A stretch of DNA of 64,000 bases from Halomonas alkalisoli (GCF_021412585.1 NZ_JAKCMI010000046.1:49654-113653), one strand, 5' to 3'; positions 35,122 through 44,338 are shown, numbered from the stretch's first letter. The notes: generated by a model not told the origin, from the sequence alone. Translations and numbers: made by a program.

Positions 35122-35820
35122 CTACACCGTCAGGTGCTCCTTTATCAGCCCGTCCGACAGCTCCCCGATGTCTCCCTTGGCCACCGGGCGACCACGGTTC
35201 ATGATCACGAAGCGATCCGCGTACTTGCGGGCGAAGGGCAGCTTCTGCTCCACCAGCAGCACCGTGAGGCCATCCTCGTCGATCAGCTTGCGGATCACCT
35301 CGCCGATCTGGGCGACGATATTGGGCTGGATCCCCTCCCCCGGCTCATCGAGGATCAACAGGCGGGGCTCGATCACCAGCGCCCGGCCGATGGCCAGCTG
35401 CTGCTGCTGCCCCCCGGAGAGATCACCGCCACGGCGGTGTTTCATCTCGGCGAGCACCGGGAACAGCTCGAACACCCGTTCCGGGATGCTGCGCTTGCCA
35501 TCGCGGCGTGCCGCCAGCCCGGTACGCAGGTTCTCCTCCACCGTCATCAGCGGAAATATCTGGCGTCCCTGGGGCACATAGCCGATGCCCAGGCGCGAGC
35601 GCTCCTCAACCCGCTTCCTGGTCAGCTCAACGTCATCCGCGTAGCGGATGCTGCCGCTGGAGATGGCCACCTCGCCCATGATCGCCTTGAGCAGCGTGGT
35701 CTTGCCGACGCCGTTGCGCCCCATCACGCAGGTGCACTGGCCGGCAGGCACGTCCAGTTCGAGGTCCCACAGGGTATGGCTCTCGCCGTAGTACTGGTTG
35801 AGCTTGTCGACGGTCAGCAT
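35122..35820 (-). CDS. urtE: urea ABC transporter ATP-binding protein UrtE
   Basis: Second ATPase of the UrtABCDE urea importer (branched-chain amino-acid transporter superfamily, LivF-like). 232 residues. Walker A GRNGVGKTT, Q-loop region YVPQGRQIFPLMTVEENL, signature LSGGQQQQLAIGRAL, Walker B LLILDEPGEGIQP. The start at 35820 (MLTVDKLNQYYG) shares a base with the urtD stop (TGATG). Last gene of the urt operon; an imperfect hairpin (35041-35079) follows. Confidence 0.96.
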   Translation of the reverse strand: MLTVDKLNQYYGESHTLWDLELDVPAGQCTCVMGRNGVGKTTLLKAIMGEVAISSGSIRYADDVELTRKRVEERSRLGIGYVPQGRQIFPLMTVEENLRTGLAARRDGKRSIPERVFELFPVLAEMKHRRGGDLSGGQQQQLAIGRALVIEPRLLILDEPGEGIQPNIVAQIGEVIRKLIDEDGLTVLLVEQKLPFARKYADRFVIMNRGRPVAKGDIGELSDGLIKEHLTV

Positions 35821-36659
35821 CAGGCCACCTCCTCTTCGGCGTCGGCCCCCAGGTAGACCTCGACCACTTTCGGGTCGTTGGACACCTGGTCCATGCTGCC
35901 CTCGGCCAGCACGCTGCCCTGATGCAGCACCGTCACCTTGCGCGCAATGGAGCGCACGAAGCCCATGTCGTGCTCCACAACCACCACCGACTGCTTGCCG
36001 GCAAGGCCGGTGAGCAGCTCGGCGGTGCGCTCCATCTCCTGCTCGGTCATGCCGGCCACCGGCTCGTCGACGAGCAGCAGACGCGGCCGCTGCATCAGCA
36101 GCATGCCGATCTCCAGCCACTGTTTCTGGCCATGGGAGAGGATGCCCGCCGGACGCAGGCGAAGCTCGGCAAGGCCGATGGTTTCCAGCACCTCCTCGAT
36201 ACGATCGCGAATGGCCGGCGTCATTCTTGCCGTGAGGGTCGGCAGGATGCGCTTGTCCGCCGCCATGGCCAGCTCCAGGTTCTCGAACACCGTCAATGCC
36301 TCGAACACGGTGGGCTTCTGGAACTTGCGGCCAATGCCGAGGCTGGCGATCTCCGGCTCGTTCATGGTCAGGAGATCATGGCGGCTGCCGAACCACACCT
36401 TGCCGGCATCGGGGCGGGTCTTGCCGGTGATGATGTCCATCATGGTGGTCTTGCCGGCCCCGTTGGGCCCGATGATGCAGCGCAGCTCGCCGTCGTCGAT
36501 GGTCAGGTTCAGGTCGTTGATCGCCTTGAAGCCATCGAAGCTGACCGTGACGTCCTCGAGGTAAAGGATGGGCCCATGGCGCACATCCACCGGCGATGCC
36601 GCCGGCACCAGGAAGTCGAACACACGATCCCGGTCGGCCAGTGATCTGAGAAAGTTCAT
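35820..36659 (-). CDS. urtD: urea ABC transporter ATP-binding protein UrtD
   Basis: LivG-like ATPase, 279 residues. Walker A GPNGAGKTT, LGIGRKFQKPTVFEALTVFE, signature-like LSHGQKQWLEIGMLLMQ, Walker B LLLVDEPVAGMTEQE and the switch His in VVVVEHDMGFVR. The LSHGQ variant is typical of UrtD. The ATG at 36659 overlaps the urtC stop by ATGA; the longer frame upstream lies inside urtC. Confidence 0.96.
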   Translation of the reverse strand: MNFLRSLADRDRVFDFLVPAASPVDVRHGPILYLEDVTVSFDGFKAINDLNLTIDDGELRCIIGPNGAGKTTMMDIITGKTRPDAGKVWFGSRHDLLTMNEPEIASLGIGRKFQKPTVFEALTVFENLELAMAADKRILPTLTARMTPAIRDRIEEVLETIGLAELRLRPAGILSHGQKQWLEIGMLLMQRPRLLLVDEPVAGMTEQEMERTAELLTGLAGKQSVVVVEHDMGFVRSIARKVTVLHQGSVLAEGSMDQVSNDPKVVEVYLGADAEEEVA

Positions 36660-37801
36660 GCCGATACCTCCTTGCCGCGGGGAGTGGGCGATGCGTCGTC
36701 CTCGCCCCGGTGTTTCCGGCGCCGGACACGATAGGCCAGCAGCCCAGCCACCCCCTTGGGCAGGAATACCGTCACCAGCACGAACATCGCGCCCAGGGCG
36801 AACAGCCAGGCATCCGGCATCACCCCGGTGAAGACCGTCTTGGCGTAGTTGACCAGGATGGCGCCGATCACCGCGCCGTAGAGCGTCGCGCGGCCGCCCA
36901 GCGCCACCCAGAGTACGATCTCGATGGAGAAGACCGGCGAGAATTCGCTGGGGTTGATGATGCCCACCTGGGGTACGTAGAGCGCCCCCGCCAGGCCGGC
37001 CAGCATCGCCGAGACGACGAAGACGAACAGCTGGAAACGCTCGACCCGGTAGCCGATGAAGCGCGTGCGAGCCTCCGCATCGCGGGTCGCCACGCAGACC
37101 CGGCCCAGCTTGCTGCCGACGATGGCACGGCACAGGACGTAGCCCACGGCCAGGGCCACCCCGGTGGCGATGAACAGCCCCAGCCGGGTGGCATCGCTGC
37201 GCAGGCTGAAGCCGAGGATGTCGCGGAAGTCGGTCAGGCCGTTGTTGCCGCCGAAGCCCATCTCGTTGCGGAAGAAGGCCAGCATCAACGCGAACGTCAG
37301 TGCCTGGGTGATGATCGAGAGATAGACGCCGGTCACCCGCGAGCGGAAAGCCAGGAACCCGAACACCAGTGCCAGCAGGCCCGGTGCCAGCAGCACCATG
37401 ATGAAGGCGAACCAGGCCATGTCGAAGCCGGTCCAGTACCAGGGCAGGCTGTCCCAGTTGAGGAACACCATGAAGTCCGGGAGTTCGGGGTGACCGTAGA
37501 CGCCGCGGTCGCCGATCTGGCGCATCAGGTACATGCCCATGGCATAGCCGCCCAGGGCGAAGAAGGCGCCGTGCCCCAGGCTGAGTATCCCGAGGTAGCC
37601 CCAGATCAGGTCGACCGCCACCGCCAGCAGCGCATAGCTCAGGTACTTGCCCAGCAAGTTAACGGTATAAGCACTGACATGGAGCGGGTGCCCCTGGGGA
37701 ACGGCCACGTGCAGGATCGTCACCAGGGCCAGGGCGGCGAGCAGCACGCCGAGGAACAGCTGGGTCGATCGCTCGGTAAAGGGTCTTCCAAGCCAATGCA
37801 T
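36656..37801 (-). CDS. urtC: urea ABC transporter permease UrtC
   Basis: LivM-like inner-membrane permease, 381 residues, about ten helices. Visible blocks: AVAVDLIWGYLGILSLGHGAFFALGG, FRSRVTGVYLSIITQALTFA, FGGNNGLTDFRDILGF, and the coupling region VGSKLGRVCVATRDAEARTRFIGY followed by GALYVPQVGIINPSEF. Starts three bases after the urtB stop and overlaps urtD by 4 bases. Confidence 0.96.
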   Translation of the reverse strand: MHWLGRPFTERSTQLFLGVLLAALALVTILHVAVPQGHPLHVSAYTVNLLGKYLSYALLAVAVDLIWGYLGILSLGHGAFFALGGYAMGMYLMRQIGDRGVYGHPELPDFMVFLNWDSLPWYWTGFDMAWFAFIMVLLAPGLLALVFGFLAFRSRVTGVYLSIITQALTFALMLAFFRNEMGFGGNNGLTDFRDILGFSLRSDATRLGLFIATGVALAVGYVLCRAIVGSKLGRVCVATRDAEARTRFIGYRVERFQLFVFVVSAMLAGLAGALYVPQVGIINPSEFSPVFSIEIVLWVALGGRATLYGAVIGAILVNYAKTVFTGVMPDAWLFALGAMFVLVTVFLPKGVAGLLAYRVRRRKHRGEDDASPTPRGKEVSA

Positions 37802-37804
37802 GCG

Positions 37805-39478
37805 TTAGCCCTCCGCTGCCCGGCCCTTCTGCGGAAAGAGTCCGCGGGGGCGCTTCTGGATGAAAAGAATGATGAAGACGAGCACGATGATCTTGGCCAG
37901 CACGGCACCCGCCCAGGGCTCGAGCACCTGGTTGATCACGCCCAGCGACAGTCCCGCCACCAGGGTGCCCCAGAGGTTCCCCACCCCGCCGAAGACCACC
38001 ACCATGAAGGAATCGATGATGTAGTTCTGCCCCAGGTTGGGGCCGACGTTGGTGAGCTGGGAGAGCGCCACCCCGGCCAGGCCGGCCACCCCGGAGCCCA
38101 GGGCGAAGGTCAGGATGTCGACCCGGGTCGCACGGATGCCCATGGAGCGTGCCATGGCCCGGTTCTGGGTCACGGCGCGCACCTCCAGGCCGAGCCGGGT
38201 GCGTCGCATGACCAGCATCAGCCCGGCAAATACCACCAGCGCAAAGCCAAGCACATACATGCGGTTCAGGGTCAGCGACAGGGCGTCGTTGATCACCAGG
38301 GAGCCGCTCATCCACTCGGGGGTGATGACGGTTCTGTTGAGTGGTGAGATGCCGGTTCTCACCAGCTGCTGGAGAATCAGGCTGATACCGAAGGTGGCCA
38401 GCAGCGTCTCCAGCGGGCGCCCCTTGAGGAACTGGATCACGCCGCGCTCGATGGCGATGCCCGCCAGAGCGGCGACCATGAAACCGGCGGGAATCGACAG
38501 GATCAGCGCCAACCCCGGCTGGCCCGGCAGCAGCTGCTGCATCGCCCAGGTGGTATAGGCGCCCAGCATGATCAATTCACCATGGGCCATGTTGATCACG
38601 CCCATCACGCCGAAGGTGATGGCCAGGCCGATGGCGGCGAGCACCAGCACCGAGCCCAGGCTCAGGCCGAAGTAGAGGGTCTCGAGTCCGCGGTTGATGC
38701 GCAGGTTCTGCTCGATGCTGTTCAGCGCCGCCTGGGCGGCGTCGGCGACCACCGGGTCATCGCCCATTACCGCACGATTCAATGCCACCCGCACCCGGGG
38801 ATGGAGGCTCCCCTTCAGGTCGGCAACGGCATCGACTTCCCCCTGCTCCAGGCGGTGGATCGCCAGCGCCTGGGTCAGCCTGGCACGCACCCGGCGATCC
38901 TCCTCCTGCTCGATCACACCGGCCAACGGCTCCGCCAGGTCGGCATCGACCTCGCCGAGCAGCCGTTCCGCCGAAGCGCGGCGCAGCGCCAGGTCGGCCG
39001 AGTAGAGGTCGACCACGGCGATGGCGCTGCGCAGCTGATTGCGCAGGGCATTGTTGATACCGATGCGATCCAGCTCGCGGCGGGACATCTCACCGAGTGC
39101 CTCACCGGACAGCGCATCCTCCACCGGCCATTCGCGGCCACGGTTGTCGAGCACCACCACGAAGCGGCCATCGTCGGTACGCTGCAGGCGACCGTCGAGG
39201 AGTGCCGAGAGCCAGTCGCGGGCGCGCGGATCGTCACTCTGGACGATGGCGTCGATGGCTTCGCCCTTGGCCGGATAGGAGGCGACATCCAGCGCTTCGA
39301 GCAGCTCGAGGGCCGCGGCGTCATCGCCGGCCTCGGAAGACTGTGCTTGTGCAGCCCCGGCCGTGAGACACAGGGAGAGCAGCAGGATCAGCAGCGCCAG
39401 GCAGCGAGAAGGTCGGCCAGCAGCGCTGCCGGCACTCGCCTTGACCGCCACTGGCCAGGGCAACGGGAAAATCCTCAT
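37805..39478 (-). CDS. urtB: urea ABC transporter permease UrtB
   Basis: LivH-like permease, 557 residues. An N-terminal signal (ALLILLLSLCLTAGAAQAQ) and a ~230-residue extracytoplasmic helical domain (HEAT-like, with repeated RRASAERLLGEVDADLAEPL-type helices) precede the permease domain, as is usual for UrtB but not LivH. The permease core includes AITFGVMGVINMAHGELIML, KGRPLETLLATFGISLILQQ and VTQNRAMARSMGIRATRVD. The ATG at 39478 has AAAGGAAAG upstream. Confidence 0.96.
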   Translation of the reverse strand: MRIFPLPWPVAVKASAGSAAGRPSRCLALLILLLSLCLTAGAAQAQSSEAGDDAAALELLEALDVASYPAKGEAIDAIVQSDDPRARDWLSALLDGRLQRTDDGRFVVVLDNRGREWPVEDALSGEALGEMSRRELDRIGINNALRNQLRSAIAVVDLYSADLALRRASAERLLGEVDADLAEPLAGVIEQEEDRRVRARLTQALAIHRLEQGEVDAVADLKGSLHPRVRVALNRAVMGDDPVVADAAQAALNSIEQNLRINRGLETLYFGLSLGSVLVLAAIGLAITFGVMGVINMAHGELIMLGAYTTWAMQQLLPGQPGLALILSIPAGFMVAALAGIAIERGVIQFLKGRPLETLLATFGISLILQQLVRTGISPLNRTVITPEWMSGSLVINDALSLTLNRMYVLGFALVVFAGLMLVMRRTRLGLEVRAVTQNRAMARSMGIRATRVDILTFALGSGVAGLAGVALSQLTNVGPNLGQNYIIDSFMVVVFGGVGNLWGTLVAGLSLGVINQVLEPWAGAVLAKIIVLVFIILFIQKRPRGLFPQKGRAAEG

Positions 39479-39515
39479 CGGAGCTTTCCTTTGGATAGAG
39501 ACAAGATGGCGTGCG

Positions 39516-39541
39516 CCCCGCCGCCCGGCCGGACGGCGGGG
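39516..39541 (-). terminator. hairpin between urtA and urtB
   Basis: 8-bp GC-only stem CCCCGCCG / CGGCGGGG with a 10-base loop, in the 79-base gap after urtA. Such hairpins behind binding-protein genes usually stabilise or partly terminate the message so that the binding protein is made in excess. Confidence 0.5.
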
Positions 39542-39557
39542 AGATCGACTGACCGGC

Positions 39558-40928
39558 TTATTCGGCCAAGGCAGCCTCGGCTTCTTCGGCCGCAGTGCTG
39601 CCGCCACAGGAGCCGGTGGCGACATTGAAGTTGCCGCAGCGCATCGGTGCACGCCAGTCGGCAATCAGGTCACGGGAGCCGGGCAGGTAGTCGGACCAGG
39701 CGTCGCCGGCCACGGTGGAAGGCGTCTGCCAGACGATGTCGAACTGGCCGTTGTCCTGCACCTCGCCGATCAGCACCGGCTTGGTGATGTGGTGGTTGGG
39801 CATCATCGCCGCATAGCCGCCGGTCAGGTTGGGCACGGTGACGCCGATGATCGCCTCCTTGATCGCGTCGACGTCGGTGGTGCCGGCCTTGCGCACCGCC
39901 TCGGCCCACATGTTGAAGCCGATGTAGTGGGCCTCCATGGGGTCGTTGGTCACCGCCTCCTCGTCGCCGGTGTAGTCGATCCAGGCGTCGATGAAGTCAT
40001 AGTTCTCGTCGGTGTCGACGCTCATGAAGTAGTTCCAGGCCGCCAGGTGGCCGACCAGCGGAGCGGTGTCGATGCCGGAGAGCTCCTGCTCGCCCACCGA
40101 GAAGGCCACCACGGGAATGTCGGCGGCGTCGATGCCCTGGTTGGCCAGTTCGCGGTAGAACGGCACGTTGGCATCGCCGTTGATGGTGGACACCACCGCG
40201 GTCTTCTTGCCCTCACTGCCGAAGCGACGAATCTCGGCGACGATGTTCTGCCAGTCTGAGTGACCGAAGGGCGTGTAGTTGATCATGATGTCGTCGTCGG
40301 CCACCCCGTGCTCTTCCTTGAGGAAGGCCTCGAGGATACGGTTGGTGGTGCGCGGATAGACGTAGTCGGTGCCGGCCAGCACCCAGCGCTCCACGCCCAC
40401 CTCGTTCAGCAGGTACTCGACGGCGGGAATGGCCTGCTGGTTGGGCGCCGCTCCGGTATAGAAGACGTTCTCGGAGGACTCCTCGCCCTCATACTGCACC
40501 GGGTAGAACAGCAGGCCGTTGAGCTCCTCGAAGACGGGCAGCACGGCCTTGCGCGAGACCGAGGTCCAGTTACCGAAGACCACATCGACTTCATGCTGGG
40601 CCAGCAGCTCGCGGGCGCGTTCGGCGAACAGCGGCCAGTTGGAGGCCGGGTCGACCACCACCGCCTCGAGCTGGCGACCCAGCAGGCCGCCCTGCTCGTT
40701 CTGCTGTTCGATCAGCATTTCCACGGTGTCCTTGAGGGTCGACTCACTGATCGCCATGGTGCCGGAAAGGGAGTGGAGGATGCCTACCTTGATCGGGTCC
40801 TCCGCCAGCACCTGGGCGCTGAAGCCTAGGCTAGCAGTGGTGACCAGGGCGGCGGCCGCCAGCTGCGAGGGACGGAGATTGGTACGGAGATAGGGACGGG
40901 ACAGAACCTTGCGTCGGGATGCGTTCAC
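39558..40928 (-). CDS. urtA: urea ABC transporter substrate-binding protein UrtA
   Basis: Periplasmic urea-binding protein of the UrtABCDE importer, 456 residues. A Tat/Sec-like leader (SRRKVLSRPY then AAAALVTTASLGFSAQVLA) is followed by IKVGILHSLSGTMAISESTL, VVVDPASNWPLFAERARELL, VFGNWTSVSRKAVLPVFEE and ATGSCGG near the end. Starts with GTG at 40928; AAGGAG is 7 bases upstream. First gene of urtABCDE, behind a sigma-54 promoter and two NtrC-type sites. Confidence 0.96.
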   Translation of the reverse strand: MNASRRKVLSRPYLRTNLRPSQLAAAALVTTASLGFSAQVLAEDPIKVGILHSLSGTMAISESTLKDTVEMLIEQQNEQGGLLGRQLEAVVVDPASNWPLFAERARELLAQHEVDVVFGNWTSVSRKAVLPVFEELNGLLFYPVQYEGEESSENVFYTGAAPNQQAIPAVEYLLNEVGVERWVLAGTDYVYPRTTNRILEAFLKEEHGVADDDIMINYTPFGHSDWQNIVAEIRRFGSEGKKTAVVSTINGDANVPFYRELANQGIDAADIPVVAFSVGEQELSGIDTAPLVGHLAAWNYFMSVDTDENYDFIDAWIDYTGDEEAVTNDPMEAHYIGFNMWAEAVRKAGTTDVDAIKEAIIGVTVPNLTGGYAAMMPNHHITKPVLIGEVQDNGQFDIVWQTPSTVAGDAWSDYLPGSRDLIADWRAPMRCGNFNVATGSCGGSTAAEEAEAALAE

Positions 40929-41024
40929 TTGTCACTCCTTGCACCTTCCTGCAGGAAGGTTTCATTGTGATGGCATCGCATCGGGGTCGATGGACCGCCG
41001 GTGCGGGTCTCAGCCATCAGCCTT

Positions 41025-41040
41025 TGCAAGGCTTGCGCCA
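41025..41040 (-). promoter_or_regulatory. sigma-54 promoter of urtABCDE
   Basis: Reads TGGCGCAAGCCTTGCA on the minus strand, one mismatch from TGGCAC-N5-TTGCA, with GG and GC ten bases apart. Predicted start near 41014, giving a leader of about 86 bases to the urtA GTG. Confidence 0.65.
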
Positions 41041-41116
41041 TCCGCTCGCGTAAACCGATAAAGCAAAGCGTTTCAATGAAATGGAGCTACCTCGTCGCAC
41101 CCTCGACATGCCTCAT

Positions 41117-41133
41117 GGCACCGCCATGGTGCA
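41117..41133. promoter_or_regulatory. NtrC-type enhancer site 1
   Basis: GGCACCGCCATGGTGCA matches TGCACC-N5-GGTGCA at 11 of 12 positions. Centre about 111 bases upstream of the predicted urtA start, a typical enhancer distance. Confidence 0.6.
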
Positions 41134-41160
41134 GCAAAAGCGCCTCGCCTCGCCTCGCCC

Positions 41161-41177
41161 TGCACCGTTGGCGTGCA
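41161..41177. promoter_or_regulatory. NtrC-type enhancer site 2
   Basis: TGCACCGTTGGCGTGCA matches TGCACC-N5-GGTGCA at 11 of 12 positions. Centre is 44 bases from site 1, close to four helical turns, so two dimers could bind the same face. Confidence 0.58.
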
Positions 41178-41185
41178 CGACGAAC

Positions 41186-41218
41186 AAAAAAGGGGCACCG
41201 GTCTGCACCGGCACCCCC
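41186..41218 (-). terminator. intrinsic terminator of tctCBA
   Basis: On the minus strand an 11-bp stem with two G-T pairs (GGGGTGCCGGT / ACCGGTGCCCC) and a GCAG loop is followed by TTTTTT. Lies 25 bases after the tctA stop, just upstream of the NtrC sites of urtA. Confidence 0.85.
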
Positions 41219-41242
41219 AAGGACGAAACGTTATGCAATCGA

Positions 41243-42742
41243 TCAGGCGCGTGCGCTGCGAATCCGAGCCATGCCCTGCTTCACCACCGGCAGCAGCAGT
41301 GACAGCGCGGCGATGATCAGCAGCCACATGGAGATCGGCTTGTCGATGAAGATCGACCAGTCGCCACCGGAGATCTGCAGTGCCCGGCGCATGGACTCTT
41401 CCATGATGGCACCGAGGATCAGCGCCAGGATCAGCGGCGCCGCCGGGAAGCCGAACAGGCGCATGCCCAATCCCACCAGGCCGAATCCCAGCAGCAGGAG
41501 AAGATCGAAGACGCTGAAGCTCATGCCGTAGACCCCCACCATGCAGAAGATCAGGATCAGCGCCAGCAGCAGCGGCCGCGGCATCTCGAGAATCTTGGCG
41601 ATATAGGGAATCAACGGCAGGTTGAGCACCAGCAGGAAGATGTTGCCGATGTACATACTGGCGATGACGCCCCAGAACACGTCGGGACGGTCCACCAGCA
41701 TGGCCGGCCCCGGGCTGACGCCCATGACCAGCAGCGCGCCCAGCAGCACCGCCGTGGTGCCGGAACCGGGCACGCCGAGCGTCAGCAGCGGGACGAAGGA
41801 GCCGGTACAGGCGGCATTGTTGGCCGCCTCGGGGGCCGCGACGCCCTTGATATTGCCCTTGCCGAAGGTATCCCCGTCCTTGGCCAGGCGCTTCTCCATG
41901 CTGTAGCCCAGGAATGAACCGATAGTGGCACCGGCCCCCGGCAATACGCCGGTGAAGAAACCGAGCACGGAGCTGCGGGCGATGGGCGGCGCGATCTCGC
42001 GAACCTCGCTGCGGCTCAGCTTCAGCGAACCGATGGCATTGCGCGGCTGCTCCTTGCCACCGCCACCGCGCAGCAGCATGTAGAACACTTCGGCCAGGGC
42101 GAAGATACCCAGCGCCACGACCAGGAAGTCGATGCCGTCGAGCAGATGAGCGGTGCCGAAGGTGAAGCGCTCCGTGCCGGTCTGCAGGTCGATGCCCATG
42201 ATCGAGATCATCACCCCGATCACGGCGGCGATCAGCCCCTTGACCAGTGACTTGTCGGAGAGCGACACCACCGCGGTCAGCCCCAGCACCATCAGGGAGA
42301 AGTACTCGGCCGGCCCGAAGCTGACCGCGACCTTCGACAGCATCGGTGCCACCAGCATCAGGAAGACGATGGAGATGGTGCCACCGACGAAGGACGCATA
42401 GGCGGCGATGGCCAGGGCCTTGCCCGCCAGCCCCTGCTTGGCCATGGGATAGCCGTCGAACGAGGTCGCCACGGTACCGGCAACGCCCGGCGCGTTGAGC
42501 AGGATCGACGAGCTCGAGCCACCGAAGATGGCGCCGTAGTACACCCCTGCCATCAGGATCAGGCCGGACGAGGGCTCCATGGCAAAGGTGATCGGGATCA
42601 TCAGCGCCAGGGCACTGATCGGCCCGAGGCCCGGCAGCATGCCGATGATGGTGCCGGCAAAGACCCCGGCGAAGACGTAGACGATGTTCATCGGCTCCAG
42701 CGCGATACCGAAGCCGTACATCAGGTTGTTCAGCGATTCCAT
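41243..42742 (-). CDS. tctA: tripartite tricarboxylate transporter, large permease TctA
   Basis: Large membrane subunit of a TTT-family secondary transporter, 499 residues, about twelve helices. Family blocks: GIIGMLPGLGPISALALM-like FAGTIIGMLPGLGPISALAL, YYGAIFGGSSSSILLNAPG, FFTGVLPGAGATIGSFLGYS and LLTLGVPGSGTTAVLLGALL. These Gly/Pro-rich repeats are the TctA hallmark. Substrate could be citrate, tricarballylate or another carboxylate; it cannot be read from sequence. Last gene of tctC-tctB-tctA. Confidence 0.93.
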   Translation of the reverse strand: MESLNNLMYGFGIALEPMNIVYVFAGVFAGTIIGMLPGLGPISALALMIPITFAMEPSSGLILMAGVYYGAIFGGSSSSILLNAPGVAGTVATSFDGYPMAKQGLAGKALAIAAYASFVGGTISIVFLMLVAPMLSKVAVSFGPAEYFSLMVLGLTAVVSLSDKSLVKGLIAAVIGVMISIMGIDLQTGTERFTFGTAHLLDGIDFLVVALGIFALAEVFYMLLRGGGGKEQPRNAIGSLKLSRSEVREIAPPIARSSVLGFFTGVLPGAGATIGSFLGYSMEKRLAKDGDTFGKGNIKGVAAPEAANNAACTGSFVPLLTLGVPGSGTTAVLLGALLVMGVSPGPAMLVDRPDVFWGVIASMYIGNIFLLVLNLPLIPYIAKILEMPRPLLLALILIFCMVGVYGMSFSVFDLLLLLGFGLVGLGMRLFGFPAAPLILALILGAIMEESMRRALQISGGDWSIFIDKPISMWLLIIAALSLLLPVVKQGMARIRSARA

Positions 42743-42761
42743 GGGAGACTCCGGGCCGTGG

Positions 42762-43244
42762 TCAGAGCGGCAGCAAACCGGTGGGCAGATAGACGCCCAT
42801 GATCCGGGTCATGGTCAGGTAGAGAGTCAGTACGACGCCCAGCGAGGTGGCCAGGTTGACCCCATGGCGGCGATAGCCGTAGTACCAGGCCAGCCCGAAG
42901 ACCAGCGATACGGAGGCCAGCACGAAGCCTACCGGCACCAGCAGCAGCGCGTAGGCCACGATGGCCAGGGTGGTCACGATGACCCGCGACCATGGCTTCA
43001 GCAGCAGCGGGGCGGCCTGCTCTTCGGGGTCCAGCTCCTCGGGTATGTCCTGTGCCTTGGGCTTCTCCAGGAACAACAGCAGGGACAGGCCCAGCAGCGT
43101 GAAGCCCAGCACCTTGGGAAACATGTCGGAGTCGATCGGCCTTGGCAGCGGAAAGGGACGGATCTGCCAGGCCATGGCCAGGTAGCCTACCGCTAGCGCG
43201 GCCAGCACCAGTGCAATGATCTGGTTGGTATTGAGTCGAGTCAT
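42762..43244 (-). CDS. tctB: tripartite tricarboxylate transporter, small permease TctB
   Basis: 160-residue membrane protein with four helices (IIALVLAALAVGYLAMAW, VLGFTLLGLSLLLFLE, VIVTTLAIVAYALLLVPVGF, LATSLGVVLTLYLTMT). The start at 43244 (MTRLNTNQ) has GAGGTCC upstream. Lies between tctC and tctA, 19 bases from tctA. Confidence 0.9.
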   Translation of the reverse strand: MTRLNTNQIIALVLAALAVGYLAMAWQIRPFPLPRPIDSDMFPKVLGFTLLGLSLLLFLEKPKAQDIPEELDPEEQAAPLLLKPWSRVIVTTLAIVAYALLLVPVGFVLASVSLVFGLAWYYGYRRHGVNLATSLGVVLTLYLTMTRIMGVYLPTGLLPL

Positions 43245-43291
43245 GGCGGACCTCGAGCCTGAAGGGCTCAAGCAGTGCTGAAGGTACGGAC

Positions 43292-43314
43292 GAGAGCCCC
43301 GTTGCGGGGCCCTC
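43292..43314 (-). terminator. hairpin between tctC and tctB
   Basis: 10-bp stem with one G-T pair (GAGGGCCCCG / CGGGGCTCTC) and a CAA loop, in the 92-base tctC-tctB gap. No T tract; probably a stabilising or attenuating hairpin that favours the binding protein. Confidence 0.5.
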
Positions 43315-43336
43315 GCCGACGATGGCTCGTAACGGT

Positions 43337-44338
43337 TTACTCGCCGAGCAGACCGAGTTCGCTCAGGACTTCGCTGAAGAGTTCCTTCTGCGCATCGAGG
43401 AACTCGCCGAACTCCTCGCTGTTCTGGTAGGCGTCGAGCCAGCCCAGCTGGTCACGAGCATCCTGCCAGCCGTCGGTTTCCAGCATGCGGGCAAACAGGT
43501 CCTCGTAGTAGGACACCGCCTCGGCCGGCATGTCCGGGGCACCCATCACGCCACGCCAGATATCGAAGGTGTAGTCGATGCCCTGCTCCTGGTAGGTCGG
43601 AATGTCGGCCAGGACGCCGCCCATGCGCTCGGGGGCCGAGACGCCCAGCGCCCTGACGTCGCTGCCCTCACCCAGCTGACCGGAGGCTTCGCCGGCGCCG
43701 GTGATGACCGCCTCGACGTGGCCACCCATCAGGCTGGTCATCGCTTCGCCGCCACCGGAGAAGGGAATGTAGTTGACCTCTGCCGCGTTCAGGCCGGCAG
43801 CCGAGGCCAGGCCGGCGATGGAGATATGGTCCATGGAGCCCGGCGCACTGCCGCCACCGATGCTCAGGCCCGGGTTCTCTTCGACGGCCGCGAACAGGTC
43901 GTTGAGATCCTGATACTCGGAATCCTGCGCCACCAGTACGATGGAGTAGTCGGTGATGAGGCGGGCGATCGGCGTAAAGTCGGTATGATCGTGGCGCGAG
44001 GTACCGGCCAGCGGCACCAGGATGATCGGCGGGCTGGTGGCGAACAGCTTGTGGGGGTTGCCGCTGTCGCGGGCGATCTGGGCCCAGGCGACGGCACCGC
44101 CACCACCCGGCACGTTGATGGCCGCGAAGTTCTGATCGGCCAAGCCCTCTTGCTGAATCACCCGCGAGGTGGTGCGCACCAGGGTATCCCAGCCACCGCC
44201 CGGGTTGGCCGGCGCGATGAACTCGATGGAACGAGTCGGGGTCCATTCATCGGCACTGGCAGCAGTCGTTACACCGGCGACAGCGGCCAGCGGCAAGGCC
44301 AGCAGCGTCAGGCGCTTGAGGGAAAGCTTGGTAGTCAT
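43337..44338 (-). CDS. tctC: tripartite tricarboxylate transporter, binding protein TctC
   Basis: Periplasmic solute-binding protein (Bug family), 333 residues. Signal peptide MTTKLSLKRLTLLALPLAAV ending near SADEW. Bug-family blocks: IEFIAPANPGGGWDTLVRTT, FAAINVPGGGGAVAWAQIA, FTPIARLITDYSIVLVAQ and GGGSAPGSMDHISIAGLAS. CGGAGAA is 8 bases before the ATG at 44338. Directly follows the response regulator gene, which probably controls it. Confidence 0.92.
   Translation of the reverse strand: MTTKLSLKRLTLLALPLAAVAGVTTAASADEWTPTRSIEFIAPANPGGGWDTLVRTTSRVIQQEGLADQNFAAINVPGGGGAVAWAQIARDSGNPHKLFATSPPIILVPLAGTSRHDHTDFTPIARLITDYSIVLVAQDSEYQDLNDLFAAVEENPGLSIGGGSAPGSMDHISIAGLASAAGLNAAEVNYIPFSGGGEAMTSLMGGHVEAVITGAGEASGQLGEGSDVRALGVSAPERMGGVLADIPTYQEQGIDYTFDIWRGVMGAPDMPAEAVSYYEDLFARMLETDGWQDARDQLGWLDAYQNSEEFGEFLDAQKELFSEVLSELGLLGE

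Noticed and set aside
36710..38347. 545-codon plus-strand frame opposite urtC/urtB
   Set aside because: Antisense shadow of two conserved permeases; composition-driven.
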